64,000 nucleotides of DNA, from NCBI GenBank assembly GCA_025210485.1, contig JAOARN010000076.1:1-64000 (forward strand). The letters are read 5' to 3'. Of this stretch, positions 8,433-17,767 are shown one piece after another (positions within the stretch are counted from its first letter, which is position 1; every line of letters begins with the position of its first letter). Both the position numbers and the translations under genes were made by a program. The stretch comes from Marinifilaceae bacterium (GTDB lineage Bacteria > Bacteroidota > Bacteroidia > Bacteroidales > Marinifilaceae). The notes below the pieces were generated by a model. The model saw only the letters and a list, made by a program, of their open reading frames with translations, made no database searches and had not been told where the DNA came from.

Positions 8433-10310
8433 ATGGGAGAAAAGTCACAAAAGTCACAAAACAATAAAAGAAAACCTCAACCACTGAACCCTGAAATATT
8501 GAAATGCAAAAAGATTAATGATAATAAAAGAAAAACAATATATGAAAAAAAGAAGGCTACGAACAAAAAAAAAAGACTAGAAAGTTTTAACATTAGAATA
8601 AATCACAATAGATCTGGACTTGAGGTGCTAACAGATCTTGTTTCCGATAAAATGGAAGATCATACCCTAGTCGTTACGCACAAAATCGCTTCTTGTTTTT
8701 TGGATCTTGAAAATGATCCTGTTATTAAAGCTCTTAACTATTGCCGTAAAAATCACATCTATACTATTTACGCAATCATTGATTGGCTGAATAGGCTTTT
8801 ACCAAAAACAGAAGATAAAAAAGCTATCATCAGTAATATTCTTGTACATCTAAACCCAAATACAGCTCCAAGAATACAGGCTTTATGGCTAGAAAACATA
8901 ATAGATAAAAACAAATGGAAGCATGAATCATTTAAAGAAAAAGCTAAAAGATGTTTTGCTTATAATTGTAAAGAAAAAGAATACTTAAATACACGGGATT
9001 GGAATACACTTCCTTATACATATAGGAATATTATTAATAATTATCCTCCAACAAAGAACAATGAATTTAATCAAAAACAGCAAACCGAATTAGAGAATCA
9101 GATTACAAATAAATCCAAGAGGTTATATTATTCACCAGCTATATCTGAAAACTTAACAAACTTAAATTTTTTTCAGCTTCTATATAATCTTGATAATTCA
9201 AAAGAAATCGAAAATATTCTACGTAAGTGGTACTCCTTTGAGTTGGATGATTATGTTACCAGGTTTGTGACTCAATTGTCTAATAAAAGTATCGCAGATG
9301 AAAGTGTTCAAGATTCTATCAATAAAATAGCAGAAACTATTTTTAGAAATAAAAATGATATTGAAACCAGAAATACAAGGTTTCTAAATGAGCTAAACGA
9401 CGAGGATGTTAAAATACTTTATACTATAATTTATAAATACTTATTTTCTTATTCACAAAAAATATTAACACCAACGTTCAATTTAAATATAACAATTCCT
9501 TGTAGTTATAACGAACCCAATATATTCAAAATATTAATAAAAAAAATAAAAGGCGAAGATTACAATAAAGATCTTAAAACAATATTAGACGATACTTATA
9601 ATATAATAAAAGCTATATATGAAAATCCAGATAAATACATAAATAAAATAATAGCTTTTGATTTAAACCGAATAAAAGAGATTTTAACTCCAATAAAAGC
9701 AAGAAAGCTTTTTTATGAAAATGATGTAGGCGATTACTATTATTATGATTTTATAAAACTCCTAAATAAATCAATTACAGATAGTGTAACAAATATAATT
9801 ACAAACCATACAGGTTATTATAAACAGTTTGATATATTCCTAGAAAGTAACAAACACCTTCTAATTGCCATGTTAAACAATCTAAGTGATATCCTTGATC
9901 AACATTTAATAAATCAACATAATGCTATAGGAGAACTTTTTAGGAATGCTGTTGATCATATAGATGATGATGATGATGATGATGAACAAAATGACGACGT
10001 CAATGAACATAATGTTGATCATAATGTCGAAGATGATAGTGAAGACTCCGATGATGATGATCAAAATGAAGACTCCGATGAATATAGTTTTTATAATGAT
10101 ATCGAAGATGATGATAATGAAGAAGAAGAAGAAGAAGAAGAAGAAGAAGAAGACGAAGAAGAAGACGAAGAAGAAGAAGATGATGATGATGATGAAGATG
10201 AAGACGATGAGGACGAAGATGAAGAAGATGATGATGAGGAGGAGAATCAAAATGACGGCTCCGATACATATAGTTTTTATAATGATTTCAAAGAAGAGTA
10301 TGATGAGTAA
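8433..10310 (+). CDS. Unknown protein with basic head and poly-acidic tail
   Basis: 625 residues that I cannot assign to a family. Residues 1-50 are very Lys-rich. Residues 55-505 look like an ordinary folded, mostly helical domain with many Asn/Ile/Lys and several aromatic residues. Residues 510-625 are almost only Asp and Glu, encoded by GAT and GAA runs. The motif YSFYND occurs twice in the tail, at 551-556 and 613-618, each after an Asp/Ser-rich lead. No signal peptide or TM helix. The tail could arise by triplet slippage. It lies next to a decayed IS66 copy and has no operon partner, which suggests accessory DNA. A DNA-mimic, chaperone-like or cation-binding role for the tail is only a guess. 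Confidence 0.75.
   Translation: MGEKSQKSQNNKRKPQPLNPEILKCKKINDNKRKTIYEKKKATNKKKRLESFNIRINHNRSGLEVLTDLVSDKMEDHTLVVTHKIASCFLDLENDPVIKALNYCRKNHIYTIYAIIDWLNRLLPKTEDKKAIISNILVHLNPNTAPRIQALWLENIIDKNKWKHESFKEKAKRCFAYNCKEKEYLNTRDWNTLPYTYRNIINNYPPTKNNEFNQKQQTELENQITNKSKRLYYSPAISENLTNLNFFQLLYNLDNSKEIENILRKWYSFELDDYVTRFVTQLSNKSIADESVQDSINKIAETIFRNKNDIETRNTRFLNELNDEDVKILYTIIYKYLFSYSQKILTPTFNLNITIPCSYNEPNIFKILIKKIKGEDYNKDLKTILDDTYNIIKAIYENPDKYINKIIAFDLNRIKEILTPIKARKLFYENDVGDYYYYDFIKLLNKSITDSVTNIITNHTGYYKQFDIFLESNKHLLIAMLNNLSDILDQHLINQHNAIGELFRNAVDHIDDDDDDDEQNDDVNEHNVDHNVEDDSEDSDDDDQNEDSDEYSFYNDIEDDDNEEEEEEEEEEEDEEEDEEEEDDDDDEDEDDEDEDEEDDDEEENQNDGSDTYSFYNDFKEEYDE
9961..10250 (+). repeat. GAT/GAA triplet microsatellite within the acidic tail
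   Basis: Runs of GAT (from 9964) and GAA (from about 10119, about a dozen units), with GAC/GAG mixed in, encode the Asp/Glu tail. The length is prone to slippage in whole triplets, so it should vary between strains without breaking the frame. Confidence 0.85.
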
Positions 10311-10389
10311 GTGTCTCCAGAATACCGTCTATTTTTGCAATATAAAAGTTCATACATTTGCATTCTAAGATTAAAACAAAGGATGTATT

Positions 10390-10684
10390 ATGATTTTTAA
10401 GTTTACTGACCATAGCTTATTTTATTTTTATCACGAGGCTATTGATATGGAGCAAGGGGATTCATTCGATTTACAGCTTGGTTAAAACCAAGAACTCTTT
10501 GGATGTTTTTAATGGAAATGCTTATATTTTTATGGGTCGAACCCGTAAATCGATAAAGATTCTTCGCTGGCAAAAAGAAGGATTTGTTCTTTACACCAAA
10601 AAACTTGAATTAGGCAGGTATTTCCTACCTAGTAAAATTTCAAATACTGCTTTTTATGAGTTAAAACAAGAAAAAGTAATATAA
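10390..10684 (+). pseudogene. IS66 family TnpB (Orf2), frameshifted
   Basis: TnpB is the small accessory protein of IS66 elements. The first part reads from the ATG at 10390 (ending FYFYHEAIDM). The rest is in the next frame from about 10455 (KGIHSIYSLVKT, then FNGNAYIFMGRTR, KILRWQKEGF and LELGRYFLP), which matches the usual TnpB order. One extra base near 10453-10455 breaks the frame and gives an early stop. No intact tnpA lies upstream. With the broken tnpC that follows, this is a dead element. Confidence 0.85.
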
Positions 10685-10765
10685 AGTAATTAATTCGATA
10701 AAGCATAAAAGTAGTTCGAATACATTGCGCCTTCATGCACAGCTAAACATTTGATTTAAAGCAAA

Positions 10766-10821
10766 AAAGATGTAAAAAAGCGATATTTTTCATGGTAAAA
10801 CCATCGCTTTTTTACATCTTT
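10766..10821. repeat. Perfect 19-bp inverted repeat just before tnpC
   Basis: The arms at 10766-10784 and 10803-10821 are perfectly complementary (AAAGATGTAAAAAAGCGAT and its reverse complement), with an 18-base loop. The right arm ends 5 bases before the tnpC start codon, where it could hide the start site or end tnpB transcripts. Confidence 0.85.
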
Positions 10822-10826
10822 ACTCT

Positions 10827-11690
10827 ATGAAAAACAAGGAGTTAATAGATTTATTAAAAATACAAATAGAGGATAAAAGTGAAACTATAAAATCACTAAC
10901 TCAAACAGTAGGGATATTAAATCTAACCATAAAAAACTTAACAAAAGAATTAGAAGCTTTGAAGTCTGCCATACTTAATAAAGCAAAGCAAAAAAGACAA
11001 GTAGAGTTAACCCAAGCCGAAAAGCCAAAAAAGCAGCATAAAACAACTTCAACTAAAAGTAAAAAAAGCACCAACTCCCAAATAAAGAGGTGACAATGGA
11101 GCTAAAAGAAAGGTATATGATAAGCTAGAAGAAACAATTGAAGATGTATTACCGTCAGATAAGGATTTTAATCAAAATGCTGCAACTTTTCTTTTTTCAA
11201 AAGATGTAATTAGGTATGAATATTCCTCCTAAATTGATTAAATACATTTATCGTTCCAAGAAATATAGTATGGGAGAGAAATTATTTGAAGGCAGAGCAG
11301 GCTTGACTCCTTTTCAAAATTCTCAATTTGATAGCTCATTTATGGCTTATCTACTTCAGCAAAGATACATTTATAGTTTACCCCTAGAGCAAATTATTGG
11401 TTATCTCAAAGAGATAGGTGTTGAGATTACTAAATCAATAATACATGGATTTATTGAAAAATCAGCTAATTTATTAGACCGCATAGCTCCTGTTCTTAAA
11501 CAAGCAATCCTAGAATCTTCTTATATTCATTTTGATGAAATTCATCATACAACATTAGACAAAGAAAAAGGGAGTAGAAAAGCCTATTTTTGGAGTGTTC
11601 TTTCTACTCGGAATAATTCAATTCTTCTATGATAGAATTGACAACCGAAAATTAGATCAAGTTTTAAACAGACATAATGAATTGGAATTC
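10827..11690 (+). pseudogene. IS66 family transposase TnpC, multiply frameshifted and truncated
   Basis: The remnant reads in at least four frames. 10827-11093 gives the N-terminal coiled-coil (MKNKELIDLLKIQIEDKSET). About 11088-11210 gives GAKRKVYDKLEETIEDVLP in another frame. 11216-11632 gives the catalytic core start, with YLLQQRYIYSLPLEQI and the first DDE Asp in YIHFDEIHHT. About 11613-11690 gives FFYDRIDNRKLDQVLNRH in a further frame. The second half of the core, with the remaining catalytic residues, is missing. The element cannot be active. No target-site duplication was recognised. Confidence 0.87.
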
Positions 11691-11857
11691 TATAAATACA
11701 ATTAATATAAATTAAAGCTCAATACACCAAACCTTTATAATTAATTTCGTCAATATAACATGTGATAATTAGAATTTAATGATTGATAACACCAAATAAA
11801 AGGCAACAGACTAAGAGAGACGAAAGACAAGTTTGTTTATTTTTTAGATTTTCAACT

Positions 11858-11888
11858 TAAGCAGATTGGTTAATTACTAATCTGCTTA
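11858..11888. terminator. Hairpin between the IS66 remnant and the hybrid kinase
   Basis: The stem TAAGCAGATT/AATCTGCTTA has an 11-base loop and lies just past the stop of the minus-strand kinase. The better T-run (TTATTTTTAT) is on the plus-strand side, so it may serve both directions. Confidence 0.55.
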
Positions 11889-11897
11889 TTTTTATAT

Positions 11898-14336
11898 TCA
11901 GTTATGAAAAGAGTAGTTTTCGATATTTGCTTTATTTTGATTAACTATTCTAGTCATTAGTTCAATCAACTCTTTTCTTATAATTGGTTTTGCAATAAAA
12001 CCATCGAACCCATAATCAATAATTTCTTTTCTTTCACTTGCTTGAGCATAGGCAGTTTGAGCAATAATATTGATTTTAGGATATTCTTTTTTTATCATAT
12101 CTCTGGTGTCAAAACCATTTATCTTTGGCATTTGCAAATCCAAAAGTACCATCTCTATTTTATTATTTCGACAAATCTCCAAAGCAGACATTCCATCCTT
12201 TGCGGTATAAAGATCGACACCTGTTGATTCAAGCATTTTAGATACCAAACTTAAATTTGTCTCAAAATCATCAACTAACAAAACCTTTCTACCAAACAAA
12301 TCAGATATATTTGTTATTACAGGAATAAAATCACGCTCATTTTTAATATTGCCTTTGGAAAATGGAATATTAACATAAAAACAACTCCCATTATTTATCT
12401 TCGATTCAAGCCATAAGTTTCCATCCAATAAGTGTGCTAACTTCTTTGAAATAGATAAACCCAAACCTGTACCTCCATATCTTCGAGCATGCGAATCATC
12501 AGCTTGTCTAAACCTACTAAAAATTATCTTTTGATTTTCCTCCGATATTCCAATACCAGTATCCTTTATGGAGAATATTAATTGCTTGCCTGCGAGTTGG
12601 TAAAGTATCTCGATCTTACCTTCATCCGTAAACTTAATCGCATTATCTATAAGATTTGATAATATTTGCTTTAGTCGTAGAGGATCCGAATACACAACTG
12701 ATTCTTCATTTGCTAAACCCTTAATAAAAACGAGTTCAAGATTTTGCTTATCTTTAGCATTTTTAATTTTCTCAAAGGTAAGTTGTAATTCATCAATAAG
12801 TTGATTTATACAAAAAGTTGTTTTGGATATTTTTAATTCTCCTGATTCTATTTTTGAAAAATCAATAATATCGTTTATCAAATTCAATAAAGAATTTCCA
12901 CTATTTTTAATATGCTTAAAAAACAATTGTTTTGTTTCCTCAGGCAAGTCATCCTCCTGAAGCAATTCCGAAAAACCAATAATAGCATTCATGGGAGTTC
13001 TAATTTCATGTGACATATTTGCCAGAAAAGAAGACTTCAATCTGTCCGATTCCTCTGCCTTATGTCTAGCTTCAAGCAACTCCTTTTCCTTTTGACTTCT
13101 AATTTTTATCATCTTATTGACAGTAGAAGCTAATAATTGAAACTCCTTGAAATGTACCGACTGTATATCAATCATATTAGATTGAGTAGAAGCTTTACGC
13201 AAGAAATTATTTAAGGAGAAAAAATTTGCATTCATTCTATTGGTAATAAATCGACTAACAAAGTAGAGAACAATTATGGCAATAAGTGTAATAGCAATAA
13301 TTTGAATAATATATCTGCGAACTCCTTTATATAAATGTTTTTTTGCCTTTAATATTTCCTGATCAATTTTATTGGTATACACTCCAGAACCAATTACCCA
13401 TTTCCACTCAGGATAATACTGAACATAACTTATTTTCGTACCTATTTTAGAATTCAAATCAGGATAACTAATAAATCCCTCTTGGTCTCTAGTGGCGCAA
13501 GTTATTAACCTTTCAATATTTGCTCGACGTTCAGAATTATAGAAATCCTTATAATTCCTACCCACACTTAAAGAATCAGCATGATATAAACAAGTACCAT
13601 TTTTATTATAAATAAAGAAATAATTCTTACTTGAGGTGGTTAAAGCAGCTATTCTTTTTAAGCATTTATTTTTTATCTCCTCCTGATAGGCTTTTATAAA
13701 AATTGTACAGCCAACAAAAATATCTACTTCTTTAAAATACCTAAGACAGCATACCTTATCCATACTACTTTCTCTATATATTATTGTATCTCTACAATAA
13801 TAATCATCTGGCATATTTTTTTTTAATAATATTTGATTTTGAACCCAAGTTTCAGCAGTAGCGCATAGTCTAGCAATATTTCCTTCAGGGGTAACAAATC
13901 TCTTATTCCGCTTATTGTATATAACAATATTACTAACATGCTGAATTGATGGTATATCTTTTAGAGCAAGTTTTATTCTTCTTCTTATCTCTGGCAATGA
14001 ATATACATTACGACATTTTGAAATTGTATTTACAATTAATGTGGCCTGATCAATACTTTTATTTAATTTAAGCCTTATCAATGAATCTTTTATGCTGTTT
14101 TGATAATCGATTAAATTAATACATTCTTGTGTTTTATTTATAAGTACTTGTTTTTGTTGAAGTATAAATTCATTTTTTTTATTCTCGGAATTTCTTTTGA
14201 AATCTCTAATCTCTTTAATTATCCATAAGCTCCCTATTAAACATATGGAAAATATAGTTAATATTGTAAATGAGAAAAAATAAGCTGTACTAATGCCTAT
14301 ATTATTCTTATTTTTACCTACTAACTTTATTCTCAT
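11898..14336 (-). CDS. Hybrid sensor histidine kinase with Cache-type sensor and receiver
   Basis: 812 residues. TM1 is at about 16-40. A periplasmic sensor at 41-340 ends in YYPEWKWVIGSGVY, typical of Cache domains. TM2 is at about 341-361, then a short HAMP-like/coiled-coil linker. The HisKA H-box SHEIRTPMN carries the phospho-acceptor H443. The ATPase domain has an N-box near 561-570 and G-boxes DTGIGIS (592-598) and GGTGLGLS (621-628). A receiver domain at about 684-795 has D733 in LLDLQMP and K783 in AKP. A small molecule sensed in the periplasm would drive a phosphorelay from H443 to D733 and on to an unlinked partner. No response regulator lies next to it. Confidence 0.94.
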   Translation of the reverse strand: MRIKLVGKNKNNIGISTAYFFSFTILTIFSICLIGSLWIIKEIRDFKRNSENKKNEFILQQKQVLINKTQECINLIDYQNSIKDSLIRLKLNKSIDQATLIVNTISKCRNVYSLPEIRRRIKLALKDIPSIQHVSNIVIYNKRNKRFVTPEGNIARLCATAETWVQNQILLKKNMPDDYYCRDTIIYRESSMDKVCCLRYFKEVDIFVGCTIFIKAYQEEIKNKCLKRIAALTTSSKNYFFIYNKNGTCLYHADSLSVGRNYKDFYNSERRANIERLITCATRDQEGFISYPDLNSKIGTKISYVQYYPEWKWVIGSGVYTNKIDQEILKAKKHLYKGVRRYIIQIIAITLIAIIVLYFVSRFITNRMNANFFSLNNFLRKASTQSNMIDIQSVHFKEFQLLASTVNKMIKIRSQKEKELLEARHKAEESDRLKSSFLANMSHEIRTPMNAIIGFSELLQEDDLPEETKQLFFKHIKNSGNSLLNLINDIIDFSKIESGELKISKTTFCINQLIDELQLTFEKIKNAKDKQNLELVFIKGLANEESVVYSDPLRLKQILSNLIDNAIKFTDEGKIEILYQLAGKQLIFSIKDTGIGISEENQKIIFSRFRQADDSHARRYGGTGLGLSISKKLAHLLDGNLWLESKINNGSCFYVNIPFSKGNIKNERDFIPVITNISDLFGRKVLLVDDFETNLSLVSKMLESTGVDLYTAKDGMSALEICRNNKIEMVLLDLQMPKINGFDTRDMIKKEYPKINIIAQTAYAQASERKEIIDYGFDGFIAKPIIRKELIELMTRIVNQNKANIENYSFHN

Positions 14337-14898
14337 AATTATATCTTAATTTGGGGAAGCAATAGAGACAACTCAACATAATTTAATCTATTGCAAAAAA
14401 ATTGAAAACATTATCATAATCAAATATCTGTATATGTTAATTACAACTACATAACATAAAAATACTTGAATAGAAGTTTAACATTACAATTATATCTATA
14501 TTATTTCTATTTCTTATAATATTTAGACTTAATTTGACTAGTTAGTATTTATCATGTTTTAAACTAGCTTTGTTTCTTGATAAAGGGCAGACTACAGCAT
14601 TATATATCCACATATTTTTTTTAAGATCTCAATCATTCTAATTGTTCTTTGATGTCGAAAAAGTGAATTTAGATATGCAATTAGCATAAATAATTAATAT
14701 ACGATATTACAATAATCATAAATTAATAAAATAAATTCCCAATTTGAGTTTTTTATAATTAAAATAAATTTATGATTGACTTAATCTAAAACAAAAATAA
14801 TTAACATAAAGTAAAATTCCAAAAACTAAGCCTTGAAATCAGCTAATATTATTTTATAATCAGAGAACTCATACATAAAATGATAGATAATCTAAAAA
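14337..14898. other. AT-rich gap between two minus-strand genes
   Basis: About 560 bases with no open frame, clear terminator or promoter match that I can support. It must hold the kinase promoter. Confidence 0.5.
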
Positions 14899-15936
14899 TT
14901 AAAAACTTATATGAAAATTAAGACTTGGTCCATGGTGAAATATATTTAAATCAGCTTTATAATCCAAGTCTTCTTTTTTCTTAAGAAAACCAGGTTCTGA
15001 TATTTTAGTACTGAAGTAATAATTCAAATTATATCCTATTGAGAAATCAATAATTGCTTTTGAAGATTTAGAAATTATATAATTAAAATAAACTTCAGCC
15101 ATAAAATCAATTGAATTGTGAATAATATTTTCGTCTATATCTTTATATTTGAGATGATCGGAAAAAAAACCAAGATAAAATTCGGTTCGCCATTTCGGAA
15201 TTATAAAATACTTAAGTTTATCAGAGAAACTTAGATTTTCTTGTCTATCGAAATATTGATGAAATATTTTATTGTCGGCTCCTCCGAAACCAAAACCGTA
15301 TGAATTAATTGATTTGACAACTGGCTTGGTCATCCATTTATAGTATTTGTCATCATTTTCATTTTTCATATAATAAACAATTGGGAGATCATAATGCTTA
15401 TATCTCAAACCCAAATAAAAATATCCGCTATAAGGGAAATTATACGTCATTTTTAAATCTATTTGTCTATATGAATTTGTGAATTGTTTTGATGATTGAA
15501 GTTTATCATTAACTGTTGAATATTGTTTAAGATTTGACTTATACTTTGAATTTCTGAACTCTAAAAAGAAATGAAAATCATCGCCATACAAACCTAATAT
15601 TAAACCCAACAAATCAGCTACTGTTTTTTGACCTGCAGTTTTATCTCCTTTGAATGCTTTATAAGCATCTATACTTGAGAATAATAATTCGGCTCCAAAC
15701 TTTTTTGTTCTTAATGAGTATGTCGTCATCTCGACCCACTGAGAATTTGTTTGCACTTCATAGCGTGATCTTGTGTTTGGATTTTCGATAATTCCCATAC
15801 TAAACCTCGACAACCATAGATTATATGTTATGTCATTTGAGAACGAACTCGTTTTTTTCGAATAAAACCGAATCTTATCTGCTTTTGAATTTAATGTAGA
15901 TAAAAATATTAATAACAAACAAGTAAAATATCTCAT
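14899..15936 (-). CDS. Putative outer-membrane beta-barrel protein
   Basis: 345 residues, not recognised as a named family. A signal peptide is visible (hydrophobic core FTCLLLIFLST, cleavage near A19). The rest has alternating polar/aromatic strands (TYNFPYSGYFYLGLRYKHY, WRTEFYLGFF, FMAEVYFNYI) and ends in Phe after SLNFHISF, as outer-membrane barrels do. The C-terminal part looks like 8-12 strands. It is monocistronic, with a promoter-like pair just upstream. The 5' flank runs into the ~160-bp repeat array. The function is unknown; porin, lipid-modifying or adhesion roles are all possible. Confidence 0.7.
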   Translation of the reverse strand: MRYFTCLLLIFLSTLNSKADKIRFYSKKTSSFSNDITYNLWLSRFSMGIIENPNTRSRYEVQTNSQWVEMTTYSLRTKKFGAELLFSSIDAYKAFKGDKTAGQKTVADLLGLILGLYGDDFHFFLEFRNSKYKSNLKQYSTVNDKLQSSKQFTNSYRQIDLKMTYNFPYSGYFYLGLRYKHYDLPIVYYMKNENDDKYYKWMTKPVVKSINSYGFGFGGADNKIFHQYFDRQENLSFSDKLKYFIIPKWRTEFYLGFFSDHLKYKDIDENIIHNSIDFMAEVYFNYIISKSSKAIIDFSIGYNLNYYFSTKISEPGFLKKKEDLDYKADLNIFHHGPSLNFHISF

Positions 15937-15967
15937 AAATATATATCAGAATAAAATAAGTAAAATA

Positions 15968-15999
15968 CAAAAGTAAACAGATTAATTTCAGTTAACAAA
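15968..15999 (-). promoter_or_regulatory. Bacteroidota-type promoter of the barrel gene
   Basis: On the minus strand the -7 box is TACTTTTG (15975-15968) and a TTTG -33 box lies at 15999-15996, spaced 20 bases. The start codon is at 15936. Confidence 0.6.
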
Positions 16000-16098
16000 A
16001 CCACACAATAAAAACAGATTATATATCTCTATTTTTATAAGCTTTACAATAAACCTTCAACACAACTTAATACAATTTTTTTGATTTCCATTATTCGT

Positions 16099-17022
16099 TT
16101 AAACCGCTGAAACCGCAGATACAACAGATTTTTTTTGATTTTTCCGTGGTTTCCGCGCCTTCCGTGGTTTTAATTTTACATCAAGTATTTTGAATTTTTT
16201 CCGTGGTTTCCGCGCCCTCCATGGTTCTATTTCTCAATCAAGTGTTCTTTGTATCTTAAACCGCTGAAACCGCAGATACAACAGATTTTTTTTTGATTTT
16301 TTTCCATAATCTCCGCGGCTTCCGTGGTTTTATTTCTCAATCTAGTATTTTGAATTTTCTTCCGTGATTTCCGCGGTATCCGTGGTTATATTTTTGAGTC
16401 AAGTATTCTTTGTATCTTAAACCACTGAAACCGCAGATAAAGCAGATTTTTTTTTGATTTTTCCGTGGTTTCCGCGCCCTCCATGGTTCTATTTCTCAAT
16501 CTAGTATTTTGAATTTTTTTCCGTGATTTCCGCGGTATCCGTGGTTCTATTTCTAAATCAAGTGTTCTTTGTATCTTAAACCACTGAAACCGCAGATACA
16601 ACAGATTTTTTTTGATTTTTCCGTGGTTTCCGCACCTTCCGTGGTTTTAATTTTACATCAAATATTTTGAATTTTTTCCGTGGTTTCCGCGCCCTCCATG
16701 GTTCTATTTCTCAATCAAGTGTTCTTTGTATCTTAAACCGCTGAAACCGCAGATACAACAGATTTTTTTTTGATTTTTCCGTGGTTTCCGCGCCCTCCGT
16801 GGTTTTAATTTTACATCAAGTATTTTGAATTTTTTCCGTGATCTCGGCGGCTTCCGTGGTTTTATTTCTCAATCAAGTATTTTGATTTTTTTCCGTGATT
16901 TCCGCGGTATCCGTGGTTATATTTTTGAGTCAAGTATTCTTTGTATCTTAAACCACTGAAACCGCAGATACAACAGATTTTTTTGATTTTTCCGTGGTTT
17001 TATAATTTCTCCGAGGTTCTAT
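16099..17022. repeat. Array of six degenerate ~160-bp repeats (CCGTGG/CCGCAG family)
   Basis: The word CTGAAACCGCAGATA starts at 16107, 16264, 16425, 16584, 16741 and 16956, giving periods of 157, 161, 159, 157 and 215. Each unit then has CAGATTTTTTTTGATTTTTCC, one or two CCGTGGTTTCCGCGCC-like blocks and a spacer ending in TTCTTTGTATCTTAAACC. GC-rich words stand out from the AT-rich surroundings. The longest open frame in it (16386-16601, minus) is only a by-product of the repeat. Similar accgcagat/ccgtgg words are scattered in intergenic DNA of many bacteria. Function unknown; it lies between divergent genes. Confidence 0.9.
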
Positions 17023-17052
17023 ATTACAAAATGATTTTACGGTATTATTATG

Positions 17053-17060
17053 TATATTTG
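17053..17060 (+). promoter_or_regulatory. -7 box of the 198-residue membrane protein gene
   Basis: TATATTTG matches the TAnnTTTG consensus, about 55 bases before the ATG. No good TTG box sits 19 bases upstream. Confidence 0.45.
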
Positions 17061-17115
17061 TGATTAAACATAAAACTAATCCATAATAATCACCTTAATC
17101 TATCAACACTATAAT

Positions 17116-17712
17116 ATGAAAAAGAAAATTGATTTTAATATCTTTACAGGAATTGGAATAATGCTAGTAAGTTTCTCAGCACTTTTTGTCTCAATGTATC
17201 AGGCATCTATAATGAACAAGCAAACCACACTTATGCTACAACAAACTAAGGCAGGAGCTTGGCCCTGTTTAGTTATTGGGAAAACAGAATTAGGAGATTC
17301 CAATACTAGCCAAATCAAAACTTTATATTACACAGTTAAGAATAAAGGAACCGGACCAGCAATAATAAGAGGGGTTAAATTAACATATAAAGGTAAATTA
17401 GTCAAGAACTGGACTCATTTACATAAAGTAATGAACACACCTGACTCCATACCAAAATCAAGATTTCTATCCCCATTATCAAAATCTATAATCTCAGCCA
17501 AAGAACAGATAAAATTTATAGATTTCTCAGGAAATTATAAATTAATTAATTGGATACTTAAACATAAAACAGATTTAAAAATAGAAATATATTACGAATC
17601 AGTATTTAACGAAATGTGGTATAGCGAAAGGAATTTCAGCAATAAACAATCTAGTTATCCAAAAAGAGTGAATAGATGTGAAATAAAAAAGGAAGAACAA
17701 TTTGAAAACTAA
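17116..17712 (+). CDS. Single-pass membrane protein of unknown function
   Basis: 198 residues. One N-terminal TM helix (about 9-31, FTGIGIMLVSFSALFVSMYQ) is followed by a short Gln/Met-rich stretch and then a beta-rich domain of about 130 residues (YYTVKNKGTGPAIIRGVKL). The shape recalls small membrane-anchored proteins of many bacteria whose extracytoplasmic domain has an Ig-like core with the NKGTGPA motif. No enzyme motif is visible. It is monocistronic, has its own -7 box, and ends at a strong bidirectional terminator. It lies right after the repeat array. Confidence 0.75.
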   Translation: MKKKIDFNIFTGIGIMLVSFSALFVSMYQASIMNKQTTLMLQQTKAGAWPCLVIGKTELGDSNTSQIKTLYYTVKNKGTGPAIIRGVKLTYKGKLVKNWTHLHKVMNTPDSIPKSRFLSPLSKSIISAKEQIKFIDFSGNYKLINWILKHKTDLKIEIYYESVFNEMWYSERNFSNKQSSYPKRVNRCEIKKEEQFEN

Positions 17713-17721
17713 TAAAGAACA

Positions 17722-17757
17722 AAAAGGGGTGTCCTTAACGAACACCCCTTAATAAAA
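17722..17757. terminator. Bidirectional terminator
   Basis: The stem AAGGGGTGT/ACACCCCTT (arms near 17724-17732 and 17742-17750) is flanked by A- and T-rich tracts. It sits between convergent genes (the 198-residue protein and the alcohol dehydrogenase). Confidence 0.8.
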
Positions 17758-17767
17758 AATATTTTGA

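Noticed and set aside
9906-10269. Genes antisense to the acidic tail (poly-Ile/Phe and poly-His/Leu frames)
   Set aside because: Pure reflections of the GAT/GAA runs on the other strand; low complexity with no independent support.
8433-11690. Defence island or phage region
   Set aside because: Only one unknown protein and a dead IS66; no restriction, toxin-antitoxin, integrase or phage structural gene is recognisable.
16386-16601. 71-codon minus-strand gene
   Set aside because: It lies inside the degenerate repeat array and its protein repeats itself; a by-product of the repeats.
16099-17022. CRISPR array
   Set aside because: Units are ~160 bases and related along most of their length, with no short exact repeats alternating with unique spacers, and no cas genes nearby.
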